Below are positions 16,692-26,428 of a stretch of DNA of 64,000 nt, piece after piece. The DNA is from Burkholderia territorii. GTDB taxonomy: Bacteria > Pseudomonadota > Gammaproteobacteria > Burkholderiales > Burkholderiaceae. Position numbers and translations under genes: made by a program. The stretch lies in the NCBI RefSeq assembly GCF_902833055.1, contig NZ_CADFEJ010000029.1:1-64000 (forward strand), read 5' to 3'. The notes under the pieces were generated by a model that worked only from the letters and a program-made list of their open reading frames with translations, did no database searches and was not told the origin of the DNA. Positions within the stretch are counted from its first letter, which is position 1. Every line of letters starts with the position of its first letter.

Positions 16692-17852
16692 TCAGACCGC
16701 GCGCTGCAACGCGGCGCGCCGCTCCCACAGCGCGGCCGCGACGAACGCGGCGACGCACACGACCAGCACGCCGATCAGCGCGTGGCTGCCCAGTTGCTCC
16801 ATCAATGCGCCCGCAACCAGTGGGCCGCCGAAGCTCGCGGCGCTCCACGATGCCGACACGAGCGAGCTCGCGGTGACGAGCGCCGCGCCGCGGAAGCGTT
16901 CGCCGCACGCGACGAGCGACAGCGTGTAGATGCTGCCGGCCGCCGCGCCCAGCACGAACAGCAACGGCCAGCACAGCCACGGGTTCGCGATCACGAGCGG
17001 CAACAGCGGCAGGCCCGCGAGCACGATCCAGCCGGCGCCGAGGTGCACGCGTTCGCGGCCGAGCTTGTCGGCGAGCCAGCCGATCGGGAACTGCATCGCG
17101 GTGTCGCCGAACAGCATGATCGACGCGAGCAGCACGGCGGTCGCGCTCGCGACGCCGTGATCCATCGCATAGAGCGGCAGCAACGACAGCGCGAGCGTAT
17201 CGAACAGCGCGAAGAAGCCGGTGCCGATGATCAGCGCGGGCATGCGCGGCAGCACGGCAAGCCAGCTGTCGTGCGCCGCGTGATGCGCGTCGTCGCCGGC
17301 GAGCGGCGCGCGCCGGATGGTCGCGAGCGTCGGCAGCGCGAGCAGGAACAGCGCGCCGCACAGCGCGAAGCGGATGCTCGTCGCGCCGGCGATCTGGCTG
17401 ACCAGCACGGGCCCCGCCATCTGGAACAGCGTGAAATTGGTCGCGTAGATCGCGACCACGCGGCCGCGCGTCGAATCGTCGGCGAGCTGGTTGACCCACG
17501 CCTCGCCGATCGTAAACAGCAGCATCAGCGCCGCACCGCACAGCACGCGCAGCACGCCCCAGACGATCAGGTTCGACGTGAACTGCATGAGTGCCGTGGC
17601 CGCCGCGAGCAGCACGACCGACACGACGATCGCGCGGCGTGCGCCGATGCGCCGCGCGAGCGCGGTGACGAACGGGACGATCGCGAGGCCGCCCAGCGCC
17701 TGCGCGGCCGTCAGCATGCCGACGACGTTGGTGCCGTGCCCGGCTTCGGTCAGCGCGAGCGCGGTCAGTGGCATGGTGGCGCCGGTGCCGAGACCGACGA
17801 CCGCGACGCTGAGGATCAGTGCGAGGAAATCGCGATTGAGAATGGCTTTCAT
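16692..17852 (-). CDS. MFS transporter
   Basis: The 386-residue protein has twelve predicted transmembrane helices, with the LARRIGARRAIVVSVVLLA loop after helix 2 and a second RGRVVAIYATNF region characteristic of small MFS efflux carriers such as the YcaD group. No substrate can be assigned. It is followed on the same strand by nothing, as the homogentisate operon terminator lies beyond its end. The upstream neighbour is another MFS gene on the same strand. Confidence 0.8.
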   Translation of the reverse strand: MKAILNRDFLALILSVAVVGLGTGATMPLTALALTEAGHGTNVVGMLTAAQALGGLAIVPFVTALARRIGARRAIVVSVVLLAAATALMQFTSNLIVWGVLRVLCGAALMLLFTIGEAWVNQLADDSTRGRVVAIYATNFTLFQMAGPVLVSQIAGATSIRFALCGALFLLALPTLATIRRAPLAGDDAHHAAHDSWLAVLPRMPALIIGTGFFALFDTLALSLLPLYAMDHGVASATAVLLASIMLFGDTAMQFPIGWLADKLGRERVHLGAGWIVLAGLPLLPLVIANPWLCWPLLFVLGAAAGSIYTLSLVACGERFRGAALVTASSLVSASWSAASFGGPLVAGALMEQLGSHALIGVLVVCVAAFVAAALWERRAALQRAV

Positions 17853-17967
17853 CGGCCGCGATGCTACACCGCGAACCCTGAAAGGTCCATGAAGGCCATC
17901 AGGTTCGCATCGCGTTGCGTGCGCAACGAATGCGGCGGGCCGCGGCGGGCCGCCGCACCGGCGCGCG

Positions 17968-19137
17968 TCATACGTATCCGGTCGGCCCGCTCACCGGACG
18001 GCGTTCGAGCGACGCCGACCACAGCGTGAGCGCGAGCGCGGCGAGCGCCATCGCCGCGCCGACCCACGGCAGGTTCACGAGCGACACGCCGGAGCCGATC
18101 GCCATGCCGCCGAGCCATGCGCCCGTCGCGTTGCCGAGGTTGAACGCGCCCTGGTTCAGCGTCGACGCGAGGTTCGGCGCGTCGCTCGCGCGATCGACGA
18201 TCAGGATCTGTAGCGGCGGCACGATCGCGAACGCGAGGATGCCCCACACGAAGATCGTCGCGAGCGCGGCGAACGGCACGTGCATCGTGCCCGCGAACAG
18301 CGCGAGGACGATGCCGATCAGCGCGAGCGTCGCAATCAGCGACGGCATGCGGCGCCAGTCTGCGAGCTTGCCGCCGAGCGTGCCGCCGACCGTCAGGCCG
18401 AGACCGAACAGCAGCAGCACGTAGGTGACCTGGCGCGGCGAGAAGCCCGTCACGTCCTCGAGGATCGGCGTGATGTACGTGAACACGCTGAACAGGCTCG
18501 CGGACGCAAGCACGCTGATGCCGAGCACCATCAGCACCTGCGGGTGCTTGAGCACGCCGAATTCGCGCGTGATGCTGGTCTCGGGCATCGCGAGGTTCTT
18601 CGGCAGGCACACCGCGAGCGCGGCGGCCGCGGCAACGCCGATGCCGGTGACGGCCCAGAACGTCGCGCGCCAGCCATATGCCTGGCCGAGCGCGGTGCCG
18701 AGCGGCACGCCGAGCACGTTCGCGAGCGTGAGGCCGGTAAACATCAGCGCGATCGCCTGCGCACGCCGGTTCGGCGCGACGAGGTTGCTCGCGACCACCG
18801 AGCCGATGCCGAAGAACGCGCCATGACAGAACGCGGTGACCACGCGCGCGGCCATCAGCACCGCGTAGCCGGGCGCGATCGCGCAGAACAGGTTGCCCGC
18901 GATGAACAGCCCGATCAGGCCCATCAGCGCGCGCTTGCGCGGCATCTTCGCGGTGACGACCGCGAGGATCGGCGCGCCGATCGTCACGCCGAGCGCGTAG
19001 CCCGACACGAGCATGCCGGCCGCCGGAATCGACACGCCGAGGTCGCGGGCGACGTTGGGCAGCAGCCCCATGATCACGAACTCGGTGGTACCGATTCCAA
19101 ATGCGGCGACGGCAAGGGCGAAAAGAGGTAATGGCAT
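17968..19137 (-). CDS. MFS transporter, AraJ/YdhP-like
   Basis: The 389-residue protein begins MPLPLFALAVAAFGIGTTEF, the TEFVIMGLLP motif that identifies the DHA1 AraJ/YdhP/NepI subfamily of drug/sugar efflux pumps. Twelve transmembrane helices are expected. The start is ATG 19137; an earlier in-frame start at 19218 would add a proline-rich non-family tail. Substrate unknown; the adjacent MFS gene downstream may be in the same transcript (gap 115 bases). Confidence 0.86.
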   Translation of the reverse strand: MPLPLFALAVAAFGIGTTEFVIMGLLPNVARDLGVSIPAAGMLVSGYALGVTIGAPILAVVTAKMPRKRALMGLIGLFIAGNLFCAIAPGYAVLMAARVVTAFCHGAFFGIGSVVASNLVAPNRRAQAIALMFTGLTLANVLGVPLGTALGQAYGWRATFWAVTGIGVAAAAALAVCLPKNLAMPETSITREFGVLKHPQVLMVLGISVLASASLFSVFTYITPILEDVTGFSPRQVTYVLLLFGLGLTVGGTLGGKLADWRRMPSLIATLALIGIVLALFAGTMHVPFAALATIFVWGILAFAIVPPLQILIVDRASDAPNLASTLNQGAFNLGNATGAWLGGMAIGSGVSLVNLPWVGAAMALAALALTLWSASLERRPVSGPTGYV

Positions 19138-19412
19138 CGCGGTGGGCTGCGGAAAAGGTCGCGGCCCGGGAGCCGGCGCGGGATGCGCGGGACGGGCAGG
19201 GCGGGAGAGGTCAGCCACGATTCTACTTCAGTGAAAACCCCTATGCTTGGGGCCAAAACAGGTGTTGCCGGCGTGCGACGCGGTCACGGCCGCGTGCACC
19301 ACAGTGTGGGATTGCGTGCGGGTTCGGCCGCGAATTCGGGGCGCAACGAAGCCGGGGGCGCGGCCATTGCGCGCGTATTGCCTTAGGGGAGCCCGGCCGA
19401 CCGGCGATTCGG

Positions 19413-20189
19413 TCAGCGCTGCGGCGGGGCGCCGCCTGCCGTCGAGCCGGAGTGGTCATCCGGTTCGGCGACGGCGGGCGATGGCGATGACGGCGATGAC
19501 GATTCGGCCGTCATGCCGGCGTGTGCCGTCGCGCAAGCGGCGGCCTGCGTCGCCGGCGCGTCCCAGCCGTTTTCGAACAGGCAGGCCTCGATCGGCATCC
19601 GCGCGGCCCAGCGCTCCTGTTCGAGCATCGGTTTCGCATAGAACGCATCGACGTGCCCGACGCACAGCACGGCGATCGGCTTCGCGCCGGCCGGCATGCC
19701 GAGCAGCGTGCGCAGCGCGTCGACGTCGAACAGCGACACCCAGCCCATCCCGAGCCCTTCCGCGCGCGCGGCAAGCCACATGTTCTGGATCGCGCACGCG
19801 GCGGACGCGAGGTCCATCTCCGGCAGCGTGCGGCGGCCGAATACATGGCGCTCGCGATCGTCGGTCAGCGCGACGACGAGCAACTCGCCGCATTCGCGCA
19901 CGCCTTCGACCTTCAGCCGCATGAATTCGTCCTGCCGCTCGCCGAGTGCGTCGGCGGTGGCGCGGCGCTCGGTCTCGACCAGCGCGTGGATCGCGGTGCG
20001 CAGCGCGGGGTCGGTGATGCGGATGAAGCGCCATGGCTGCATGAAGCCGACGCTCGGCGCGTGGTGCGCGGCGCGCAGCAGCCGCGCGAGCGTGGCCGGA
20101 TCGACGGGCGCCGGCGTGAAGTGGCGCATGTCGCGCCGTTCGAAGATGGCGCGGTAGACCGCGGCGATGGCGGAGTCGTCGAAACGCAT
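19413..20189 (-). CDS. bluB: 5,6-Dimethylbenzimidazole synthase-like nitroreductase (BluB)
   Basis: The protein has the nitroreductase fold with a BluB-like opening (YRAIFERRDMRHFTP), the HHAPSVGFMQPWRFI block and the MGWVSLFD segment near the C-terminal third. BluB destroys FMN to make the lower ligand of cobalamin. The last ~35 residues are Ser/Pro/Gly-rich and look like a disordered extension not usual for BluB. No cobalamin riboswitch or cob genes are visible nearby. ATG at 20189 fits the family start; ATG-like start at 20240 is disfavoured. Confidence 0.85.
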   Translation of the reverse strand: MRFDDSAIAAVYRAIFERRDMRHFTPAPVDPATLARLLRAAHHAPSVGFMQPWRFIRITDPALRTAIHALVETERRATADALGERQDEFMRLKVEGVRECGELLVVALTDDRERHVFGRRTLPEMDLASAACAIQNMWLAARAEGLGMGWVSLFDVDALRTLLGMPAGAKPIAVLCVGHVDAFYAKPMLEQERWAARMPIEACLFENGWDAPATQAAACATAHAGMTAESSSPSSPSPAVAEPDDHSGSTAGGAPPQR

Positions 20190-20307
20190 GAGCGGCGCAA
20201 GCAAGGAGGAGTCGGCGCAACGATAGCAGACGCCGGGCATGCGGCGTTACATCAGTCGAAACAAAATGATGAACCGTTGACGGATTGCGTGCGCCGGGCG
20301 CCGGCGC

Positions 20308-21306
20308 TCAACGCCCGGTCGTGACGACGTTGGTCGGCGTGCCGGCGTGCCATGCCTCGATGTTTCGCAACGTCGTGTGCGCGATCTCGGCGAGCGCCTC
20401 GCGCGTGAAGAACGCCTGGTGCGACGTGACGATGACGTTCGGGAACGTCAGCAGGCGCGCGAGTACGTCGTCCTGCAGCGGCAGGTCGGAGTGATCCTCG
20501 AAGAACAGGCCGCTTTCCTCCTCGTACACGTCGAGCCCGAGATGGCCGAGCTGGCCGCTCTTGAGCGCGTCGACCAGCGCCTGCGCGTCGACGAGGCCGC
20601 CGCGGCCGGTATTGATCAGCATCGCGCCGTGCTTCATCCGCGCGAGCGTCTGCGCGTTGATCAGATGGTGCGTCGACGGCAGCAGCGGGCAGTGCAGGCT
20701 GACGATGTCCGCGTGGTGCAGCAGCTCGTCGAGTTCGACGTAGCGCGCGCCGAACGCGATCAATTCGTCGTCGTACGGCGGCATCGAGTGCGCGAGCACG
20801 TGCATGCCGAAGCCCATCATGATCTTCGCGAACACGCTGCCGATCAGGCCGGTGCCGATCACGCCGACGGTCTTGCCGTGCAGGTCGAAGCCGAGCAGGC
20901 CGTTCAGCGAGAAGTCGCCTTCGCGCGTGCGTGCGACCGCGCGCGGCAGCCGGCGGTTGAGCGCGAGGATCAGCGCGACCGCATGTTCGGCAACCGCATG
21001 CGGTGAATACGCGGGCACGCGCACGGCGGCGATGCCGAGCCGCTCGGCGGCTGCCAGGTCGACGTGGTTGAAACCCGCCGAGCGCAGCGCGATCAGTCGC
21101 GTGCCGCCGTCGGCGAGCCGTTCGAGCACGGCCGCGTCGACGGTGTCGTTGACGAACGGACAGACGACCTCGTAGCCGTGCGCGAGGATCGCGGTTTCCG
21201 CGTCGAGGTGCGACGGCTGGAAGTGCAGCCGATAGCCGAATTGCCGGTTGGCGGCGGTAAACGATTCGTCGTCGTACTGCCGGCTGCTGAACAGGATCAC
21301 GCGCAC
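20308..21306 (-). CDS. ldhA: D-lactate dehydrogenase (2-hydroxyacid dehydrogenase)
   Basis: The 332-residue NAD-dependent enzyme is of the LdhA type, reducing pyruvate to D-lactate. The Rossmann motif GTGLIG is at residues 151-156, the substrate-binding RSAGFNHVD segment is near 75, NTGRGGLVD is the cofactor/catalytic loop, and the catalytic His lies in TSHQAFFTREAL near residue 296. Length is normal. It is followed upstream (30 bases) by a LysR regulator on the same strand, so it may be read as part of that unit. Confidence 0.92.
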   Translation of the reverse strand: MRVILFSSRQYDDESFTAANRQFGYRLHFQPSHLDAETAILAHGYEVVCPFVNDTVDAAVLERLADGGTRLIALRSAGFNHVDLAAAERLGIAAVRVPAYSPHAVAEHAVALILALNRRLPRAVARTREGDFSLNGLLGFDLHGKTVGVIGTGLIGSVFAKIMMGFGMHVLAHSMPPYDDELIAFGARYVELDELLHHADIVSLHCPLLPSTHHLINAQTLARMKHGAMLINTGRGGLVDAQALVDALKSGQLGHLGLDVYEEESGLFFEDHSDLPLQDDVLARLLTFPNVIVTSHQAFFTREALAEIAHTTLRNIEAWHAGTPTNVVTTGR

Positions 21307-21336
21307 GCTGCACCTCCGATGGCTGACGCGTGCAGT

Positions 21337-22323
21337 TTACTGCAGGCCCGTTTGCCGGCCGGTGACGATGTCGGCGCGATCGGGCGTGCGCAGGAAGCCG
21401 TAGCCGGCGCGCTCGCGGGCCGTCTGCGCGCCGAAATGCTCGAGCACGTGCTCGACGAAGCTGCGCGTGCGGGCCGGCACGTACTGGCGGTTCGGGTAGA
21501 CGACGGAGAGCTGCGCGTCCGGGTCGTCGATCCGGAAGGTGGGCAACAGCCGAACGAGCGCGCCGGTGGCCAGCGCATCGGCGATGCTCGGCTCGGGCAG
21601 CACCGCGATGCCCGAGCCGGCGACGGCTGCCGCCTGCACGAGCGCCAGCTGGTTGACCGTGCAGGTCGGGCGCACCGTGATCGAGTGCGTGGCGCCGTCG
21701 TGGCCGACCAGCCGCCACGTGGGCGCATGCTGGTGCGGCGCGAGCGTGACCCAGTCGTGGCCCGGCAGGTCCTCGGGGGCGCGTGGCTCGCCGCGCCGTT
21801 CGAGATACGCGGGCGCCGCGCACGCGACGAACGGGTTCGGCGCGAGTGCGTGGCCGATGAGCGTCGGGTTGCCGTCGAGCCGGTCGCCCGTCGCGATGCC
21901 GACGTCGTAGCCGGAATCGAGCACGTCGAGCGGCCCTTCGGCGACGGTGAGCTGCACGCGCAGTTCGGGGTAGCGGTGCCGGAAGCTGTTGACGAGCGGC
22001 GTGAGCGCGAGCGGCGACAGCAGCCCCGACGCGACGACCCGCAGCGTGCCGGCCGGCTCGCGCACGGCGTGCGTGACGGACGCCTCGAGATGGTCGAATT
22101 CCTCGAGCAGCGCCCGGCAGCCGTCGAGGTAGCGCAGGCCGGCCTCGGTCAGCGACAGGTTGCGCGTGGTGCGGTGAATCAACCGCGTGTTCAGGTGAGA
22201 CTCGAGCATCGCGATCGAGCGCGTGACGAGCGCGTTGGAGACGCCTAGATGGTGCGCGGCGCGCCGGAAGCTCTGCTGTTCGGCGACGCAGACGAACACA
22301 CGCATGGTCTGAATCTGGTTCAT
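21337..22323 (-). CDS. LysR-family transcriptional regulator
   Basis: The 328-residue protein starts MNQIQTMRVFVCVAEQQSF, the standard LysR N-terminal helix-turn-helix (residues 1-65, recognition region SNALVTRSIAMLESHL), with a periplasmic-binding-like effector domain after residue 90. The true ATG is at 22323. It is divergent from a class V aminotransferase gene across 755 bases, and ldhA lies 30 bases downstream; either may be its target. Confidence 0.9.
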   Translation of the reverse strand: MNQIQTMRVFVCVAEQQSFRRAAHHLGVSNALVTRSIAMLESHLNTRLIHRTTRNLSLTEAGLRYLDGCRALLEEFDHLEASVTHAVREPAGTLRVVASGLLSPLALTPLVNSFRHRYPELRVQLTVAEGPLDVLDSGYDVGIATGDRLDGNPTLIGHALAPNPFVACAAPAYLERRGEPRAPEDLPGHDWVTLAPHQHAPTWRLVGHDGATHSITVRPTCTVNQLALVQAAAVAGSGIAVLPEPSIADALATGALVRLLPTFRIDDPDAQLSVVYPNRQYVPARTRSFVEHVLEHFGAQTARERAGYGFLRTPDRADIVTGRQTGLQ

Positions 22324-23078
22324 GGCTCGCGAATTTCTGGCCCGGTTGATTGATTTTGGTTGTGATTTTTCGTTGTACGACCTGGAAAGCCGTCGCGTGA
22401 CACCAGGTTCTGGCCCGTATCGAAAAATCCGTTTTCGATTCTGCAGACGATTGTTCAATACGGAACCGATATCCGTCAACCTGAGAAAACGGGCGGGTTG
22501 CGTGAAATCGAAATCGCGGGTATCGATTTAGCGGATCGATGCTGTGTGCGGGTGCCGGGAATAGCGGGAAGTGTATTAGGCGAAACTCCGCGTGATTCGA
22601 ATATTTCCCATATAAATCAATGCATTGTTCGCGGTTATGGGTGGCCGGGGGAGCTAATGGGGGAAATCGGTCACCAATAGATGCTGCGATAGTGGATGTT
22701 TTTGCACAGGTCCGGTTTTCGTCGACCGATTCCACTCTGCGCGATTTTTATCGTGATGAACCGGTATTCCGGTCGATACGTGTATCGCGCAGAACGAGCG
22801 CATCGGGAGTGCCTCGCATTACCGTCCGAGAAAATCGCGGACATCGAACTGCCGATGGAACCGTTTCGCATGCGCATCGCAATGGCGCGGCATTGCGAAA
22901 CCCGCTCGTGCGGCGCACGCGCGGCCGGCTGGCCCGGTCCGTCGACCGGGCCAGCGTCTCGCTGTCCGGCCGCGCGTGCCTCTTGCGCGCGGGCGCGGAA
23001 CGCGGAATGATCGATCAGTTCGCCGTGCCGTGCGGCGAACGACGTCCAAGCGTTTTCTTCCTTCCTCCTTTACCAGCC
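22324..23078. promoter_or_regulatory. Long divergent intergenic region (LysR / aminotransferase) with an 8-5-8 inverted repeat
   Basis: These 755 bases have no convincing gene; open frames inside show no family features and base use unlike the neighbours. The region is relatively AT-rich between 22330 and 22760. An inverted repeat ATCGAAAA-ATCCG-TTTTCGAT occupies 22419-22439, about 96 bases upstream of the LysR gene, and may be an operator. The distance to the aminotransferase ATG is large, so a long leader or a small RNA is possible. Confidence 0.45.
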
Positions 23079-24290
23079 ATGTCCATCGATTACTCGCCGA
23101 TTCCCTGTCCCGTCGTCGTGCCGCTCGACGCGATCCTGCCCGAAGAACCGCTGCTGATGATGGGGGCCGGCCCGGTCCCGATCCCGGCCGCCGTCGCGAA
23201 GGCGAACACGATCGTGATCAACCACCTCGGCGCGACGATGGCGAAGATCATCGAGCAGGTGAAGGAGATGGCGCGCTACGTGTTCCAGACCCGCACGAAA
23301 TGGGTGCTCGGCGTGGCCGGCCCCGGCTCCGCCGCGATGGAAATGGCGATTTCGAACCTCGCGTGGCGCGGCACGCGCGTGCTGTCGATCCGCAACGGCT
23401 TCTTCAGCGCGCGGATGGCCGAGATGGCCACGCGCGTCGGCGCCGACGTCGCCACGCTCGAGGTGGCCGACCGCTCGGTCGCGAGCCTCGACGAGATCGC
23501 CGACGCGATCGCACGCGAGCGGCCCGAGATCGTCACGATCGTGCAGGGCGAGACGTCGAACACCGTGTGGAACCGCGATCTGCGCGACATCGCGGCGCTC
23601 GCGAAGGCGGCCGGCGCGCTGGTCGTGGTCGACGCGGTGTGCACGCTGTCGACGATGCCGCTCGAGATGGACGCGTGGGGCATCGACGCGGTGATCACCG
23701 GCGGCCAGAAAGGGCTGTCGTCGATTCCGGGCGTGTCGCTGATCGCATTCTCCGACGCCGCGTGGGAGCGGATGAAGCAGCGTCCGGAACCGAATGCGCA
23801 CTGGTGCCTGGACATGGCGCTCGCGGAGAACTTCTGGCACAACGCGGGGTATCACTACACGGCGCCGGTGTCGGGCGTGCTTGCGCTGCACGAGGCGCTG
23901 CGTCTCGTGTGCGCGGAGACGCTCGAAAGCCGCTTCGCGCGCCACCTGCGCTGCTCGCTCGCGCTGCAGGCCGGCGTCGAGGCGATGGGGCTCTCGCTCT
24001 ATGCGCCGAAAGACTGCCGGCTCAATTCGGTGGTCGGGATCGAGACGCCCGAAGGGCTCACGCCGGGCATGGTGTGCGGTCACATCTCGAAGCAGTACCA
24101 GGTCGAGATCTCGGGCTCGTTCGGCTTGCCGATCGTGCGGATCGGGCAGATGGGCGAACAGTGCCGCGAACACAACCTGTTCCGCACGCTGCACGCGTTC
24201 GGCCGCACGATGGTCGACCTGAAGGTGCCGGTCGATTTGCCGGCCGGCGTGGCCGCGCTCGAGCAGGAACTGTCGCGGCGCGGGACGTAA
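23079..24290 (+). CDS. Class V aminotransferase (alanine-glyoxylate / pyridoxamine-pyruvate type)
   Basis: The 403-residue PLP enzyme belongs to the small-subunit class V transaminases. The PLP lysine is Lys211 in GGQKGLSSIPGV and the GPGSAAMEMA segment contacts the phosphate. The pattern GAGPVPIPAAV at the start and the C-terminal HISKQYQVEISGSFG / GQMGEQCREHN blocks recall alanine-glyoxylate, serine-pyruvate and pyridoxamine-pyruvate aminotransferases; which one cannot be decided by eye. It is divergent from the LysR gene that probably controls it. Confidence 0.82.
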   Translation: MSIDYSPIPCPVVVPLDAILPEEPLLMMGAGPVPIPAAVAKANTIVINHLGATMAKIIEQVKEMARYVFQTRTKWVLGVAGPGSAAMEMAISNLAWRGTRVLSIRNGFFSARMAEMATRVGADVATLEVADRSVASLDEIADAIARERPEIVTIVQGETSNTVWNRDLRDIAALAKAAGALVVVDAVCTLSTMPLEMDAWGIDAVITGGQKGLSSIPGVSLIAFSDAAWERMKQRPEPNAHWCLDMALAENFWHNAGYHYTAPVSGVLALHEALRLVCAETLESRFARHLRCSLALQAGVEAMGLSLYAPKDCRLNSVVGIETPEGLTPGMVCGHISKQYQVEISGSFGLPIVRIGQMGEQCREHNLFRTLHAFGRTMVDLKVPVDLPAGVAALEQELSRRGT

Positions 24291-24353
24291 GCGCGGAGAG
24301 GCGAGGCGGGTGCGCTGCACGAAACCGCCTCGTGGGCAGCCGGGCCGCGGCGC

Positions 24354-25289
24354 CTAGCCGCCCTGCATCGCGCGCCGATACGCGTTCGGCGTCGTGCCGT
24401 GCGCGTCGCGAAAGCGGTGGCTGAAGTGGCCGGCGTTCGCGTAGCCGCATTCGGCCGCGACCTGCGCGAGCGGTAGGGCCGTCGTGCGCAGCAGCAGTCG
24501 CGCCCGCGCGAGCCGCTGCTCGGCCACCCACGCGTGCGGCGCACGGCCGAACGACAGCCTGAACATCCGCGAAAAATGGTATTCCGATAGCGCGGCCACG
24601 TTCGCCAGTTCGCCGAGCGTCAGCGGCTGCGACAGGTAGCTGTCGATATAGTCGCGCACGCGGCGGCGCACGGCCGGCGCCAGCCCGCCGCGGAACGGCA
24701 CGTCGGTGCGTGTCGTGCTCTGGCCGCGTAGCAGCAGGCTCAGCACGTCGTGCGCGGCTTCGTTCACGCGCAGCCGTCCGTCGGCATCGTCCCAGCGCTC
24801 GAGCGCGAGCGCACGGAACTGCGCCGCGACGCGCGCATCCTCGAAATAGGTGCGATCGGCGAGCGTGAGTTCGCGCGGCTCGCGATCGAGTTCGCGGATC
24901 GCGCGCTGCGTGAAGTGCTCGGGCAGGAAGTACAGGTGGATGAAGTGCATCTCGCCGCGCACCCACCAGCGCGATTCATGGTCGCCCGGCAGCGCGCACA
25001 GCAGGCTCGGCGCGCCGTAGCGCGGCACGCGCTCGCGCTCCGTCCGGTAGCCGCCGTCCAGATAGCACGACAGCGTGTGGTGGCCGGGCCGTTCGTAGAT
25101 CGTCTCGCTTTCGTCGGTGATGCGCGTCCATTCGGCGATCGCGAGATGGTCGCCGAGCCACGCGAAGCGCTCGAGCGTCGCGTTCGCCTCGGCAAGCGTG
25201 CGGCACACCGACTGCAGGCCGAACGGCATCGCGCCGCCGGCAAGGGCGGCCGCGTGGTCGACGGGCGGAGCGTACAGGGGCGAACTCAT
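24354..25289 (-). CDS. AraC-family transcriptional regulator
   Basis: The 311-residue protein has an N-terminal cupin-like sensor domain (about 40-200) and a C-terminal double helix-turn-helix (about 210-305), including LGELANVAALSEYHFSRMF and the AECGYANAGHFSHRFRDAHG signature of the second motif. It ends with PNAYRRAMQGG. Divergent from an EamA transporter gene 133 bases away, it is likely the regulator of that exporter. ATG at 25289 is preferred; an earlier in-frame start at 25349 would only add 20 residues. Confidence 0.9.
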   Translation of the reverse strand: MSSPLYAPPVDHAAALAGGAMPFGLQSVCRTLAEANATLERFAWLGDHLAIAEWTRITDESETIYERPGHHTLSCYLDGGYRTERERVPRYGAPSLLCALPGDHESRWWVRGEMHFIHLYFLPEHFTQRAIRELDREPRELTLADRTYFEDARVAAQFRALALERWDDADGRLRVNEAAHDVLSLLLRGQSTTRTDVPFRGGLAPAVRRRVRDYIDSYLSQPLTLGELANVAALSEYHFSRMFRLSFGRAPHAWVAEQRLARARLLLRTTALPLAQVAAECGYANAGHFSHRFRDAHGTTPNAYRRAMQGG

Positions 25290-25422
25290 GATGCAGCGAG
25301 TATAAGCGCGCGCGAAGCGCGCCGTGCGGCCGCCGGAAAAAGACCGCAATTCCGGACAATCGCCGCGCGCACGGCGGCGGCACAGTCGAAGTCCGTTTCA
25401 CTCGTTCCGCTTCGTTGCCGCC

Positions 25423-26313
25423 ATGAACCTGTCGCTCTATTTCGTCACCGTGCTGATCTGGGGCACCACCTGGATCGCGATCAAATGGCAACTCGGCGCC
25501 GTGCCGCCGCCCGTGTCGATCGCGTGGCGCTTCTGGCTCGCCGCCGCCGTGCTGTTCGCGCTGCTGCGCGTGATGCGCCGGCCGGTGCGCCCGCCGCGCG
25601 AGGCGTGGCGCTACCTGGTCGCGCAGGGCTTCGCGCTGTTCTGCCTGAATTTCCTGTGCTTCTACTATTCGGAGCAGGTCGTGCCGAGCGGCCTCGTCGC
25701 CGTGATCTTCTCGACCGCGCCGCTGCTGAACTCGATCAACGGCCGGCTGTTCATGGGCCGCCCGCTGCGGCCGTCCGCGATCGCAGGCGCGCTGCTCGGG
25801 CTGACCGGCATCGCATGCCTGTTCTGGCAGCAGATGGCCGGCCACCTCGACGACCACGCCACGTGGACGGGCCTCGCGATCGCGTTCGCGGGCACGATGT
25901 GCTTCTCGGCCGGCAACCTGCTGTCGAGCCGGATGCAGTCGATGGGCCTGCACCCGCTCGCGACCAACGGCTGGGCGATGCTGATCGGCGCGGCGATCCT
26001 GACGGTCGGCAGTGCGGTGGCCGGGCTGCCGTTCATGATCGATCCGAGCCCGCGCTATCTCGGCGCGCTCGTCTATCTGGCCGTGCCGGGCTCGGTGATC
26101 GGATTCACGGCCTACCTGACGCTCGTCGGCCGGATCGGGCCCGAGCGCGCCGCGTACTGCACGGTGCTGTTCCCGATCGTCGCGCTCGCCGTGTCGACGG
26201 TCTTCGAGGGCTACCAGTGGTCGCCGCTCGCGGTGTTCGGGCTGCTGCTCGTGCTCGGGGGCAATCTCGTCGCATTCGACCTGACGCGCCGGTTGTTCCT
26301 GCGCACGGCCTGA
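25423..26313 (+). CDS. EamA/DMT-family transporter
   Basis: The 296-residue protein has ten predicted transmembrane helices in two EamA repeats, with LIWGTTWIAIKWQ in helix 1 and the second repeat starting near residue 145 (GTMCFSAGNLLSS). Such carriers export amino acids or metabolites. It is divergent from the AraC regulator. A symmetric terminator follows. Confidence 0.87.
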   Translation: MNLSLYFVTVLIWGTTWIAIKWQLGAVPPPVSIAWRFWLAAAVLFALLRVMRRPVRPPREAWRYLVAQGFALFCLNFLCFYYSEQVVPSGLVAVIFSTAPLLNSINGRLFMGRPLRPSAIAGALLGLTGIACLFWQQMAGHLDDHATWTGLAIAFAGTMCFSAGNLLSSRMQSMGLHPLATNGWAMLIGAAILTVGSAVAGLPFMIDPSPRYLGALVYLAVPGSVIGFTAYLTLVGRIGPERAAYCTVLFPIVALAVSTVFEGYQWSPLAVFGLLLVLGGNLVAFDLTRRLFLRTA

Positions 26314-26352
26314 CCGCGGCGGCCGTCGCGTTGGCCGCCGCAAACGAAAAGA

Positions 26353-26379
26353 AAAACGCCCGCGCGATGCGGGCGTTTT
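26353..26379. terminator. Bidirectional terminator between EamA and MFS genes
   Basis: ACGCCCGC and GCGGGCGT pair around a short loop, preceded by an A-run and followed by TTTT, serving the two convergent genes. Confidence 0.85.
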
Positions 26380-26428
26380 GCGTTGAATGCCAGTGCAGCT
26401 GCCGCCCGGCGGCCGGCGCGCGGCTCGG

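Noticed and set aside
20190..20307. Cobalamin riboswitch upstream of the BluB-like gene
   Set aside because: The gap is too short and no conserved B12-box-like sequence was recognised.
22498..22680. Short frame in the long intergenic region
   Set aside because: No homology features or ribosome-binding site; composition unlike genes.
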